Assembly: GCF_042100115.1 (NCBI RefSeq)
Contig: NC_091272.1
Coordinates: 3,472,001-3,536,000 of the forward strand
Direction of reading: 5' to 3'
Source: Alternaria dauci
Taxonomy: Eukaryota > Ascomycota > Dothideomycetes > Pleosporales > Pleosporaceae
DNA length: 64,000 nucleotides
This document shows, piece by piece, positions 34,402-46,805 of this stretch; the first letter of the stretch is position 1, and the number at the start of each line of letters is the position of its first letter. A program made the position numbers and the translations under genes. A model generated the notes under the pieces. The model was not told the origin of the DNA and searched no databases. It was given only the letters and a program-made list of their open reading frames with translations.

Positions 34402-37400
34402 ATGAATGTTGGCGCAGACCAAGCCCCGCAAACAAATGGCGGCGACGGCGCACAGCACCAGCACCAACACCAACACCACAGCGCCAACGGAGACTCTGAC
34501 CTCTCCCAAATACTAGAGGCGCTGCAGGCCATCTACGCAAAAGACTCGACCAATGATACCCGCCGACAGGCAACCGAATACCTCGAGCAAGCGAAACGGC
34601 ACCCCGAAGCGCCTTCCCATGGTCACACGCTCGCTCTCGACCGCTCGCAGCCGGTGCCCCTCCGCTACTATGGCCTCACTATGCTGGAATACTCGATCAA
34701 GTACAGCTGGGAAGATCTCACTGTGGACCAGGGAACCGTCTTGAGAGGCTATGCGATCGATCTGGCACAGAATGTGTCTGAAAGCGAGCCCGTCTTCATC
34801 AGGAACAAGATCGCGCAGTTGTGGACAGAGGTTGCGAAGCGCAGCTGGGGTGCCGAGTGGCTGGACATGGACCGGCTGCTCGTCTCACTGTGGTCGACCT
34901 CGCTGCACCACCAGGCTGTAGTGCTATACATCCTGGAAACGCTTTCCGAGGAGGTTTTCAATCGCGAAGACGCAACGGCAGGCCTTCGGGGCAGCGACTT
35001 GGGACGAGCATGTGTCGAGATCTTCACGCCGCTCTTCGTCATACAAGAACAACTCCCTACACGCGAGAAGAGTCTTGAAGTGCGGTGTGGGGACGAAGGG
35101 TGGCTGAGGAGGCTATGCGACAATTTGGTTTGGTGCTTGGGGCAGGACTACCAGAATCAAGAGGCTGTCAAAGCGAACGCCATCAAGACCATGCATGCGC
35201 TCAAGGCGGCTATGCCATGGATTATGCCCAAGGCCATTGCTGCGACACAAGTCATCGAGGCCGTCTGTAAGGCGCTGGCTACCCCTGCCGTGGAGATGCA
35301 GATTGTAAGTCGCGTCTCACTCCCTACAAAATACACAGCCGCTGACACGAACAGGCCGCCGTCGAGACTCTCCAAGCCATCTACAACCGAACACACCTTC
35401 ACGACGACGAGTTTGTGGAGCTTGTTTGCCCCATGTTCACACCCGGCAGTGTTTCACTCCTGCGAGAAGTATACAACTGGACACTCACGGACATGGATGT
35501 GAATGACATAGATGACCAGAAATATATGCTCTGCAAGAGACTTTCAGAAGTACGACTCCAGCCACTCTTCACACTCACAATGTCTTGCTAATAATATCAG
35601 TTGGCTAATAGCCTCGGACTCTTCATCGAGCAAAAGCCCCAGTCGATACCCGATGGCAGTGACCTAGCGGGCATGTTTGGTTTCCTATACGAAATCATGC
35701 GCAACCCAAGCCTTGTCGTCTCTATACCTGTCCTTCACTGCTGGACAAAATTGCTACGATTGAGCATTGTGCGGGACTCTGATGTCGTCAACTCCATGGT
35801 CGGAGGACTACTCGAGACCTGTTGCGCTCGACTTATCCGATACGAATCATTGCCAGAAGATACTGAAGACATCACATTGCAATTTCTCAACGAAGACATT
35901 GATACAGTCCCGGAGCGCCATGCCTTTTTGGGTAACTACCGCAGGTTTTGCGCTGACGTGATCGAAGTCCTGGTTCGCAAAACGCCAGTTGAAGCAATGG
36001 AGCATATCCTTGCTCAAGCAACAAGCATGCTTCAAAACCTGTACAATGGTCAGCCCTCTTTCCAGCGCCAGACCTTTACCAAGAATTCTCCACAAGTTCT
36101 GCAGGTCGATGCGCAAGTTACTGTCATCGAAGCTGTACTCAAGGGATACATGAAGTGGCAGCAGGGGCAAGGAGAAGACGCGCAAGACAATGAACGGACG
36201 CGCAACACCCTTGAAGACTCACTCGAACAGTGGGGCAGGCAGATTTTGCAAGCCCAGTTTGAAGACCCTGAAGTCGCAAGAAAGATAATTTCCTTAATGG
36301 CAACACTCTCAACAAAAGCTCTGGGCGACCGGCCGGGTTTCGCCCTTACCTTCCTGGAGTATATGCTTACAATACGGCTAGCCGATGACACAAACTACCC
36401 ACAGTACTCCGATTCTGTCAAAGACCTCGAGCGCATATGCAGTCTTGAGATGCAGAAACTAGCCATGAAGTTTGCTGACGACTTCATGAGCGTCTACGAG
36501 CAACTAGAAGCCAAGGTCAATGAGATGATTAATGACCCAACGACTGATGAACGCCAACGTATGGCCTACTCCGCTTTTCTTTTCATCATCATACATAGAT
36601 GTACAACTTTAGAGCGCGCCACACAAGAAGAGCGCATGAGGCAGATGCTCAACAGTGTCAAGGATGCTTGGCGCAACGATGAGTTCACCAACGCAATCTC
36701 TTCATTTCAATCTTTTTGTGGCGTGCTGGGCATGGGTCAATTACCCGAGTTCATGTCTGCGAACAACTTCCGTGGCGTTCAGGACTGGTCTGAGCAACAA
36801 CTGCCTAGTGATGGCCAGGCATTGCAGGCTTCAATCCTTGAGCGCTCCCAACATCTGCCACTGCGACTCACCAAGACGCTACTGGCAGCATCGACGGAGA
36901 AGCTTCGCGATGGTACTGCTGCGTATGAGACCGCCGCCGTACTATGGGCTGAAACTATACCGGTGCTGCTCCCCAATCTTCTTCAGCTTGTGAGCCATGC
37001 GCAAGCATTCAACGACATTGAGAGTAACTGGTCGCACTTACCGGTAGAGCTACAGCAGGTTATTCGGAGAGTGTTGACAGATCGGTTCTGGCAAGCTGGT
37101 ATATCGACAGAGAGCAGGGATGACTTCTTTGCGAGAGTCAGTGGCTCCAAGTCGACGTATGAGGGTTTCGCTTCGACAGTACGAGGCACTGTACGACAGA
37201 TTAGGGAGAGCTCGTACTACATACTCTACTCGCTGACGCGATTCCGAGACTTCTTCTACGGCATACAAGACCTGCCAGGACCGCTGAGTCAAGCACTATT
37301 CGGCCATGCTGGAGCTTTGACTGCACATCATCTGTCCGTTCTGCTGACAGTATCAACCCATCTCATCGAAGGTTGCCCAGCGCGATTACGGCCGCATTTC

Positions 37401-38353
37401 CTGCCACCGATGATACAAGGGCTGTTCAGGGAGCTTGATCGGAAGATTTCTGGAGAGTGGAATGAGGTTGCCCGACAAGTGGCGGAGTCAGGGGACAACG
37501 ACAACTTGACGGACGAGATGAAGACGGAGAGCATACTGCGTCAGCTCACCTATTCGTCTGTCTCGCTTGTCGCTGTCCTGCTCGATTCAAGGCAGGGTGA
37601 GTTATCCATTGCTTATCAACACAGGTGGTGTTTTAACCGCGAGTTCTTTCGGCCGGTTGATTACTGTTTTAGTACCGCGTTGTCAGATCATTGTTGGTAA
37701 AGAAGGAAGCTAATCCCATCACAGAATTCGCCCGTCATGATGAGCACGGCCGGAAGGAAGCCAACGCACCGCCCATGTGCGACTTTATTCTCGCAACACC
37801 CGCGGTCCTTGAGCCCATCCTCCTCTTCTGCAATTCAACCATTCGTGTTCGAGACACCAGGTCCGTCGTCACCATCGTCCGTGTTATGCGCACTCTGCTT
37901 CCGCAGTTCAAGGACAAGTCCCCGATCCGCGACTACTTTTGCAACGATATCCTCAAGTCGGCCATCACGTCCCTCCACGAACCCTACTTTGTGGATTGTC
38001 AAAAGGAGCTTGCCTCTCTCATTGCAGGCATCATCCACCTCGACGAAGACATACCGCGCTCGATCATCTTATCTCTACCCGGCATGGGTGACCAATACCG
38101 TGTCGACCGCCGTCTTGCGAAGCTCCGCAGTGCCAACAGGTCTGATGAACGCATGCAACGCAGCATCGTGCTCGATCTCTTGAGCAGCATTAAGGGTGTC
38201 AGTATTCACGAGCAAGGCAAGATTCAGAGGCCAAAGGCTAAGCCTAGGACGGCCATGATGGAGCAGTACATGAGTGTTGACCAACAGCCGACTATCGTTA
38301 GAGGAGATTCTCCAGGCCTGGCTGGAGTGGCAGATATGTTTGCTGGGTCGTAG
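34402..38353 (+). CDS. MSN5: Karyopherin Msn5/exportin-5 homologue
   Basis: Four exons, 34402-35304, 35355-35549, 35601-37596 and 37725-38353, encode 1240 residues. The last intron is 128 nt; the acceptor CATCACAG at 37724, with a CTAAT branch, is the one that restores phase. The start ATG precedes MNVGADQAPQTNGG and a His/Gln repeat. The N-terminal importin-beta-like HEAT region is clear (VPLRYYGLTMLEYSIKYSW, IRNKIAQLWTEVAKRSW), as is FVLEPILLFC-like sequence near the C-terminal end (LEPILLFCNSTIRVRDTRS). Length and these signatures fit Msn5/exportin-5, a RanGTP-dependent nuclear transport receptor that exports phosphorylated transcription factors in yeast and small RNAs or tRNA in animals. 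Which cargo applies here cannot be read from sequence. Confidence 0.88.
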
Positions 38354-39340
38354 CAATACGACGCGAGCGGTGGATCGTTACTTCAGACGGAGGATGGTGT
38401 TTAGGTACGACTAAAAAAAAGGGCATCGGGTATGGTAGTACGGTAATGGGGGTGAATCGACTGGGAGGATATCATTGGGACGACACGAAACGGCAGGATG
38501 GGTGTAGGATGACTGGTATGCATAGCATGGATATTTGGCTTGTCTTGACGACGTCGCATTGGCATTACACGTTAGCCAGGAGTTCCTTTTGTATTGTTGT
38601 TTGTTAAACGATGAATCAGCAGCTTGCACTGGGATCCACCTCGATATGTATGTTGTCGCTAGTGTCAAATTAGACGTATCCGTCTTATCGATTACGCCTA
38701 CCCCGCGCTTGTGCTACCAGTACTTGCCGTGTCTGCATTGCCTCCAAGATGTCGACAAAGGAGGCAACGCTGGGGAAATAGTGGCACCAGATGGTTATTT
38801 GGGGAGATATGAGCCTGTCACGACGTGGGGGTGAGTAGCGATGAAACGGTATGGAGGCTGTGAGATACCTATTTCCCAATACTGAGATATGCATCCAAGC
38901 CAAGGAAGCAGACCGACCGGTCAGTTCTATTTCAGTTCCGAGGACGACAAGTCGCAATGCGTTCCGCAGAATGCCCTGTCGTATCCTGCCACGCCCCATG
39001 CAGCTCGAGGTCCTGCACGCAGCCATTCCAACGTCGTACTGACTTAGGCAGCAAGGCCAACAGCTCATAAGTCAGAACCAACAGAACCTACTTCTGGCAA
39101 CATCGCAACTACGTATCCACAACTGATAGTTATTCGTGCTTCAAATCAAGGTGAAGGCGGACCCCGCGGGTTCACTAGTCGTTAGCGCCATCCCCACTTT
39201 CCTAATTGGCCAGCTTGTCGCGAGCTCTATCTTCTTTGTTTGTCTCAGCGCCTGAGCTTCTACTCGACTTTTGGTACGGCTAGGGGTATATCATTCATTG
39301 TCTTGCGGACCAGCCTGTTGAGGCGCCGCAGGCCTTCGCG
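38354..39340. other. Intergenic region, about 1 kb
   Basis: Overlapping short frames on both strands (38411-39068) show no coding character. I found no RNA gene. The last part is upstream of the RdRP gene. Confidence 0.45.
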
Positions 39341-42300
39341 ATGGATATATATATTCCAGAGGTAAGTCACCACGCTGGAGCAGGGTAAATGGCGCCCCGG
39401 GCACGGCGATAGGCTATCGATATCGGGCGCAAATAGCAAAGAAGTAGCTAACCAAATACCGTAATCATAGGTCCCCAAGAACGCCAATAGTATTCAGTTG
39501 AAGATCTTCTTGAAAGACATACTCCTAAAACTAGACGTACTCGCGTTCGACATCCAGAAGTATGGGGGTCATCATGGAAAGCTCCACTTCGCGATACTCA
39601 CCATACCGAGCACAAGTAAAGCCAACCAATTTCTGCAACTTTATGGCAGCCGAGGACGACGTGTAGCGCTTCGGACTTTGGAGTTCCAGGGTCAGCGACT
39701 TGTGTTTCAGCAGAGCAACAGACCTGGTCAACCTGATCCTCTCAAGGTCAAGTCATTGCAAGAGAGAGAAGAGACTGAGAGGTCAAAACTGGGAAACCAG
39801 GCGTCTATCATAAAGCTTGAGCGCCCTTCTGGACGATCGACACTGTCGTTTCGTACCTTGATGACAGGTGTTTGGGATTACGATCGTCTAGGCAAGCTCG
39901 TTTTCGATCAAAAGTTCAAGGATAAGAGGAACGGTTTCATCACATTTGGCAAGAATGCTCTAGTGGTAAGCATGTTCCCCGATCAGCCAGCATGATAGAA
40001 ACCCAGTCATTGACCTTCTCAGATATATCTCCAAGCAGGTATCTCCGAAACCTTCAACTGGCACTGCAGAATCGACATTCCCTACGCGATCATAGAGCAT
40101 ACGATTCCATCAGCCGACAATGGCAAACACGAGACAATCACATTCACTCTCAAGTCGCCCCCAAAGTTCTACGAGATTCAGTCTACAGATGATCTGCACT
40201 TGTACACCGGCCAGCAAGCACCGTATGAGTCGAACGATATTTCTTCCATGCTAGCGAGCCTGAACATAAGGCCACAGAAGAAGGTACTCCGCCTGCAAAG
40301 GCTTTGCAAGTTGAGCAAATCGAATGACAAGAACTCCGCTTTGTGCATGGTGTACAAGATTGCCTTTCATAATGCACAGACCGCAAGATTTGCCTGGAAC
40401 TTCGTCAAGGACTTCTCAGTACCGAACATATACTGTTGGAAGACCATGGTTCCCGGGCATCGGACCAACAGCATCGAAATTGAGTATGTGCTTGTCGAAA
40501 ATAAGCTTCGCGCGGCCTTCACGTTCGGGGTCCGGTATCAGTTGCTAGCGCTCGTGCTAGAGGGTACAATCACGCCACTGAAGATGTTGGAACTCATACC
40601 TGCCGTGCATAAGATTGCGAAAGAGCATGGTGAAAACCTCACAGCAAGCGCAGTTCGTCGCCTAGGGAACCAGATACCGACACCTGCTCCTGGGGTCGAG
40701 GCGGTCGAATTCGAGATCAATACTCTTACGAACATTCTCAACGAGAACATCGCAAAGAGTAAATTGCACGAAGAAGCTTCGCGAGCGTTGCGTGCTGAGC
40801 ATAGCAAGCAACATCTTGTTTCAACTTACAAGGCTACGGTCACACCCACAGGTATGTGATTCTTTACACATTACGCTTTCTGACATCTTCGAGTACATGA
40901 CTGAGATTAAAAATAGGTATCCTGCTGCGCGGCCCTGACTGGGGCACTTCCAATCGTATCTTGCGAAAGTATGCCACTCATAGCGAATACTTCATGCGTG
41001 TATTCTTCGCCGACGAGGACGGATTATCGGTTTTTCACGACCCACGAGCATCACAAGACACGGTCTACGAACGCTTTAGAACTGTGCTTCGGGATGGTAT
41101 CTCAGTCGCCGGGCGGACTTTCCACTTTCTCGGCTTTTCTCACGCATCGCTTCGTAACCATCAAGCTTGGTTCATGGCTCCTTTCGAAAAGGACGGTATA
41201 TTTATTCGCGCGGGAGATGTTATACGCGACTTGGGCGATTTTACACACATTCATTGCAGCGCCAAGTGTGCGGCTAGAATTGGGCAAGCATTTTCTGGTC
41301 AGTAACACCCCCGTGCCAAGTACATGTTGAAGATACACTGACTCGTATACAAACATGCAGATACCATGTTCTCGGTTCAAATTCCATCTACCGCCTTCGT
41401 CACCGAGACCAAAGACGACGTTGTGCGCAATGGTCGGACGTTTAGCGACGGTTGCGGGACAATTTCTCTTGAGCTGATGAGCAAAGTTTGGAAGGCTCTA
41501 CCTCCGGACCGAAGACGACTCAGGCCGACCATACTGCAGATACGCTATCGAGGGGCTAAAGGTGTCTTGTCGCTCGATCAGTCTCTTCCAGGCGAGCAGC
41601 TGCATGTTCGAAAGAGCATGACAAAATATATCGCCAATGAAACTTGGCAAGCTCTTGAACTTTGCGGAGCTGCATATAAGCCTTTGCAAGTCTTCCTCAA
41701 CCACCAGTTCATCAAGATCCTAGAAGATCTTGGTGTTCCGGCAAGGAACTTCAAGGCTGTGCAAGACGAGGCAGTCAGGACCCTCAAGCGTATGACAGAG
41801 CATCCTTTGAATGCTGCAAGTTTTCTCGGTAAGTTTTCTAGCGTGCCTGGCATGGGGATCATGATAGACTGGGGTCGTTCCAATGTCGACCTGAGGCGCC
41901 ATGTAAAGGACTGTGCTAACATTTGTCAGAATACTCGCACTCTGGCGTATTCGCCAAGGTTCCCAAGTTATTTCAGCTCATGTATCAGATTCGTTTGTCC
42001 TTTCACGAGGACAAGTTCCTTACCGACATTGTAGAAGTCGCAGCCATGGCGAGTTTGAGGAGCATGAAGTATCGCGCACGCATTCCCATCGAAAAAGGCT
42101 GTCTTCTCTATGGAATCATGGATGAGACGAACACTTTGCGCGAAGGAGAAGTCTATATCGCCACGCGGGACTTTGATTCGAGGGGCGAATTAAAGAAGAA
42201 AACTTTTGTGGGTAAACGAGTGGTAATTACCAGGGCGCCAGGTAAGTTGTGATTGCACGAGATGTATGTGACACATACGCTGACTTCGTCTCTTCAACTC

Positions 42301-43504
42301 TGCAGCTCTCCATCCAGGAGACGTCCAGCTTGTTACCGCTGTTAATGTTCCTGATGACTCACCCCTCCATGCACTCTACAACTGCGTTGTCTTCTCGCAA
42401 CGAGGCCAACGAGACCTGCCTTCGCAGCTAAGTGGCGGCGATCTCGATGGAGATCTTTTCCACATCATCTTCGATCCACGACTCGTTCCTGATTTCACTG
42501 TGGCCCCTGCGGATTATCCATCTACGCCAGCCAGAGATCTAGGTCGCCCAGTAGAGACCAATGATATAGTCGACTTCTTCATTGAATACATGAACATGGA
42601 TCGACTGGGCCAGATCTCGAACAAGCACAAGATTCGTGCTGATAAAGCGCTTACTGGGACTAAAGATGCAGACTGTCAGCTTCTTGCCAAGCTCGCATCC
42701 GACGCCGTTGACTTTAGCAAGTCTGGAATTCCTGCCGACATGAATTTGATACCACGAGGTGTTGATCACGTTCGTCCAGATTTCATGGCGCCCGTGTCGA
42801 ACCTGTTCATCAACAATATGGGCGCAGCCGAACTAGAAGAGCTTGAGGGCGATGATATTGACAATCCTGACGGCGTGAGTGTGCTTGATCCAGACAAAGC
42901 ACGAAATCAGTTCTATCGTAGCGACAAGATCCTCGGAGTTCTGTATCGCGACATCGATGAGAAAACGTTCTTTGCCAGCCTGAAGAACGATTTCAGAACG
43001 TCTCGCCGTCATTTGGTTGGTGAGTCTCTAGTGCAAAAGCTTGAGCGGTACGTTCTCCGAGAAATTCAGGGTGTGCAGTGGGAACACCACTGGGATTTTG
43101 CCGAAGAGCTCCGTGAAGCGTACGAGGAGAATTTACTCGAGATCATGGATACGCTTCGACCGACTCGTGGCGAGCCTCTCACCGAGCTGGAGGTGTTCAG
43201 CGGTAACATCCTTGGCAAGAAAGAGCGCGCACCGTCGCGCTACATCCGCGAAGCCAACCTAGAGGTCCAAGAGCGCTTCAATCGCGACGTTAGTAATATG
43301 GTCAGACTCATTGTAAAGGGCGACGCAGCCGATGACGACGATGCTGGTTCAGAAGCGTTGCCGCGTTCGGTTGCATGCTTTATGGTAGCGCTAGAGACAG
43401 TTGGCTGGGAGAACTACCGGAACTTGCAGAGTTGGAAGTACGTCGCTGCCGCGGTGTGCCTGGAGCAGCTAGAGAGGTACAACGGGTACTTGCGACCACT
43501 TTGA
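39341..43504 (+). CDS. RNA-dependent RNA polymerase of the RNA-silencing (QDE-1/SAD-1/RRP) family
   Basis: Seven exons are proposed: 39341-39361, 39471-39965, 40023-40851, 40917-41297, 41361-41828, 41930-42241 and 42306-43504. All phases agree and the product is 1234 residues. The catalytic loop is SGGDLDGDLFHIIFD, with the invariant DLDGD at residues 881-885. It is preceded by the family's LHPGDVQLVTAVN and by RNGRTFSDGCGTIS, ILQIRYRGAKGVL and CLLYGIMDETNTLREGEVY. These are hallmarks of eukaryotic RdRPs that make double-stranded RNA from aberrant or repeat transcripts in quelling and meiotic silencing. The first exon encodes only seven residues. The active-site aspartates are intact, so the enzyme should be functional. 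The sequence does not tell which of the fungal RdRP classes it belongs to. Confidence 0.92.
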
Positions 43505-44266
43505 GCAGTCGCGCTGCGTCTTGCATTGGTCTTGCATAGAAGATGTGTATGATATCCCCGATTTCATGGAGATAGATGCCTGAGGTAGATCTGGATGCGC
43601 TTTGACATAGGTAGCTGAAAGGATATTACGACTCTTATGGCGAGTGTTGAAGGAATGCATCGCCCGAGGGCAAATGCAACTAGTGATGAAGCCTGCCATT
43701 ATAAGATACTTGTAAATGATACACACGATGCGAATCGCGGAGAGTTGATGAAGTTGTCGACGAGGCCCGACACCTTCAGTGAGGAGGAGCGCGCCAGCAG
43801 CCTTGCCCCCAAACTGCGCCGAGGAGCCTGACGAATCAGCGCCTTCGCATCCAAAGGAGCGGGTAAAGGGGCAATTATTCGCCTCTGGCACTGGAAAAAA
43901 GGAATGCTGTGACTTAAAAGGCTCAAAGAGATTTCTCCTGCTTGTCGTTGGAACACATTACGGTTATGCTTGACACCAGCGTGTCTGCGCAGCCATGTGC
44001 CCTTGAGATTTGTGGCCTCAGCAATTTGATGCCACGTCCATGACCCCGCGTCGCGCGATTATCTGGCTGGCAGACTGATTGGCTAGCTTCCAGGAAGCCC
44101 GGATTGCATCACGAGATCATGTATCAACAGTCCCCACAGTCTGATTTATCGTTAACGAGTAAAAACCCACAGAAAATGTGAAGTGAGGTCTATATATGCA
44201 AAATTTGCGCCTCTATTCATCGAACAAACAACCATCTGCTTACGTCATATGACGCTAAGAGCAATA
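43505..44266. other. Intergenic region upstream of the tRNA
   Basis: There is no supported coding sequence; short frames on both strands at 43637-43973 overlap one another. A TATATAT motif at 44191-44197 lies about 70 bp before the tRNA 5' end and could help position Pol III. Confidence 0.45.
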
Positions 44267-44303
44267 TCTTCGATGGTCTAGTGGTCATGATTTCCGCTTG
44301 TCA

Positions 44304-44322
44304 AGTCTTCTGGATTTACAAG
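44304..44322 (+). other. Canonical tRNA intron in the anticodon loop
   Basis: Nineteen nucleotides follow base 37 and are of the kind removed by the tRNA splicing endonuclease. Without them the loop reads TTGTCAC, the usual Asp anticodon loop. Confidence 0.8.
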
Positions 44323-44338
44323 CGCGGGAGACCGGGGT

Positions 44339-44391
44339 GTAAGTGAAAACCTAATCTGAATCACCATAAATATCTTCTAACATCGCACCAG
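44339..44391 (+). other. Spliceosomal-like intron inside the tRNA T-loop
   Basis: Fifty-three nucleotides with a GTAAGT donor, a CTAAC branch motif at about 44377-44381 and a CAG acceptor. Length and motifs match mRNA introns in the neighbouring genes (48 to 60 nt). Confidence 0.75.
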
Positions 44392-44428
44392 TCGATTCCC
44401 CGTCGGAGAGCTTATCAGACGTTCATTC

Positions 44429-44436
44429 TTTTTTTT
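44429..44436 (+). terminator. Pol III T8 terminator
   Basis: A run of eight T on the coding strand, 18 nt after the tRNA 3' end, is a strong RNA polymerase III stop. Confidence 0.8.
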
Positions 44437-44756
44437 GCCCGCAGGTGTGGGCTGAGAGTGGGCGTGGCCTCAGTACTTTCTGGGTAAAAGTGCGGGGTTC
44501 CTAGATAGGACGAATGCTCTAGCCGTTATCGGGTGCCTTGATAATGCTGCAAGGCTTTTTGCTCAGGATCACTGTTCATGTTCATAATTTTCAATAGCAT
44601 CTATATGTGATATTCGGCTGCGACACAGCGTGCAGGTTTCTCTAATCTCCGATCTCCATCGTGATCGCACTATCGCTGGGCGCTTCAATGCGCAATGTGC
44701 AAGAAGACATGTACCATATTCCACCAGCCGGAGATTTGGGCATGGACAAAACTCCT

Positions 44757-46805
44757 TCAGCTAGCCGGGAATCCAGCTCGAGCCATCTTCTTTCCTCGCT
44801 GAGCCTTACGATTATGGTTCGCACTTGAACCCTTGTTGGCTTCTTTTCGTTGCCGCGAGATCTGTGTGCCTTTATCATCAGCAGGGCCTGCAACACTGGC
44901 GCCCCCTCTTCCACCGCCCGCACCGCCACGTCCGCGGCCTCGACCTCTACCCCTACCGCCGCCACCTCTGCCACCACGGCCGCCTTGCCCGTCGCCGCTA
45001 CCCTCATCGCCAGATCCTGCAGGGCTATTCCGCCATGCTGTTGATTGGAGTTCCCGCTGTTGACCCTGGAAGTTGGAAAACTTCGCTTCAAGTCGCCGGA
45101 GTTGCCTGGGGTTGCGTCCCATCATGATAGCCCATCCTTCGATGGCCTCATCGGTCATACCCGTCTCGCTCTTAAGAGCCGTTCGAGCCTTGCCCCTTCT
45201 TGTCTCTGATTCGCGGCCGAACAGCTCAGGTGATATGGTGTAGGCGCGGAATAGAGCTTCTTCGTTCTTGTCGCCGAGATCAGCATCCTCGCCAGGCCCA
45301 GGTGCGGCAGTGTCGACAGACGCACCAACATCCTCCGCATCGTATGTGTCATCACGCTCGTCATCGTCCGAATCAAAAGCCGCCAGAGCTGCCATTATGG
45401 CTGACTTGGCGGGCGCTTTGCTTCGATCAGACAAAATCTCGTCGGCGTTCAGGTCTTGACCTCTTCGGCCCATGTGCAGTCGAGACGTGTCTACTGCGAG
45501 CTGATCGAACTCATCACCATCGAACACATTGCGCCGCTCTGGAATATGCTGGCTTGACCTGGGTGGAGGCAGTGGTTGTGAAGACGTTGCTGGCGTAGGC
45601 CTAGCATTCGTTAGTGCCGTTGTCTAGAGTCGGAAATGCGTGATATAAATTGACAGCACTTACAGCTTTTCGCTTCGGTCTGCCTTGGAGAGATGTGGTG
45701 GCAGCGAGTCTTCCAAGAGATGCGCAGTGACCTGCTCCACGTCGTCGTTGTACTCATCCAAGCACTTCACGATGAAGCCTGCACCAAGATGCGGGAAGAG
45801 ATCCTGTATTTGACTGACCATACTCATGCGATGAACATGGATCTCGCCAGTAAAGGCTCCATGTCCATAACTGTCTTGATCCGCATTGGCCTTGCCTTTG
45901 TCTACCTTCCGTCGAATCAGCCTCTTTGTCCGAGCTAGACCAGATTGTCGAAATGCGCTTAATGATGCTGCAGTGTTCTTTACTCTTGCAGCTTCGGGAG
46001 AGGTAGCCTGTTCTCTGATCTTCTCCAGTAACGGCGTGTTTGTGACGAGATCAGCAACCAGCGTCTTCTTCCCAGGCTCTTTCTTCTGATCTTGCTCTTC
46101 GCTGGATTTCAGGCTGTACAAATGATCGGAAAGCAACGAGTAATTAGGTTTTGGCCCCTCTAGTGCAGCTGTGAGACCAAGATGTGCTGTCGTGACCAGC
46201 TTCTTCTGCATGGATTGCGGTACTTGTGGGTATGCAGCAAGGAGAGAATCGAGGAAGTCGGACCCTGTGAGCATAAACATGCTGGCCTGTGACGAGGCCC
46301 TGAGAAGAGGTACGATTCGATCAAGCGTCTTTTCAGCCTCTTCTGGTCGCTTTGACTCCAGGTTCCGGATCAGAGACGTTTTCGCAGTCTGTAAGGACTT
46401 CTCGATGGCTACGCTGTTTCTCCCCCAGGACCCCTGCAAGAGCGTACGAAACTGCTCGCTCTTTGGATACGCATGACAAATATCAGACAGATTTGACCAG
46501 TTGAGCAAGGACGCAGGTATATCGTCCTTTGTCAAGATCCTGTGTAATAAAAAGAAAGTCTTCTTTCGCAATGACGCAACTTTGGGTGCTAGCTCATCGT
46601 CCAGGGCCAGCTCGTGAAAGAAAGACAGCAGAAACTGTGTAAGTGAACTCTCCTCTTTGGTTGCTGCTGAGAACTGTTGGTCCCCTAACCTCAGATAGAG
46701 CTCAGCTAGTGAAGTCCAGGAATCCAGGTACAACTGCCATTCGTCGGGAAGTATGCTCTTTCTGACTTTTGCATCTGGAAATGGCGCGAAGTGGGGTAGC
46801 GACAT
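44757..46805 (-). CDS. CUE3: CUE-domain protein, Cue3/ASCC2-like ribosome-quality-control factor
   Basis: Exon 1 (46805-45664) and exon 2 (45600-44757) join at phase 2 across a 63-nt intron (GTAAGT...AATGCTAG), giving 661 residues. Start MSLPHFAPFPDAKV. The N-terminal 300 residues are helical (YLDSWTSLAELYLRLGD and so on). The CUE ubiquitin-binding domain is at about 329-368 (IQDLFPHLGAGFIVKCLDEY). The C-terminal half is acidic and then RGG-rich (about 20 Arg-Gly units), ending basic. Layout and length match yeast Cue3/Rqt3 and human ASCC2, the ubiquitin-binding subunit of the RQT/ASCC complex that splits collided ribosomes. The RGG tail suggests RNA contact, by inference. It is divergent from ribosomal protein uS10 across about 370 bp. 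Confidence 0.85.

Larger units (their letters stand above)
44267..44410 (+). tRNA. tRNA-Asp(GTC) with an anticodon-loop intron and a spliceosomal-type insertion in the T-loop
   Basis: The acceptor stem TCTTCGA (44267-44273) pairs with TCGGAGA (44403-44409), and G73 is 44410. The A box TGGTCTAGTGG is intact. The anticodon stem TCCGC/GCGGG encloses TTGTCAC with anticodon GTC at 44300-44302. A 19-nt intron (44304-44322) sits at the canonical position after base 37. The T-arm reads CGGGGT at 44333-44338, then 53 nt (44339-44391), then TCGATTCCCCG. Removing the 53 nt restores CGGGG-TTCGATT-CCCCG exactly. The insert begins GTAAGT, has CTAAC 13 nt before its end and finishes CACCAG, the pattern of a fungal mRNA intron. 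It splits the Pol III B box after T54, leaving only the TCGATTCC core downstream. The alternatives are a pseudogene or an unusual two-step-spliced tRNA. Confidence 0.85.

Noticed and set aside
44642..45091. 149-codon minus-strand frame
   Set aside because: It is an alternative frame of the Gly/Arg-rich tail of the CUE protein.
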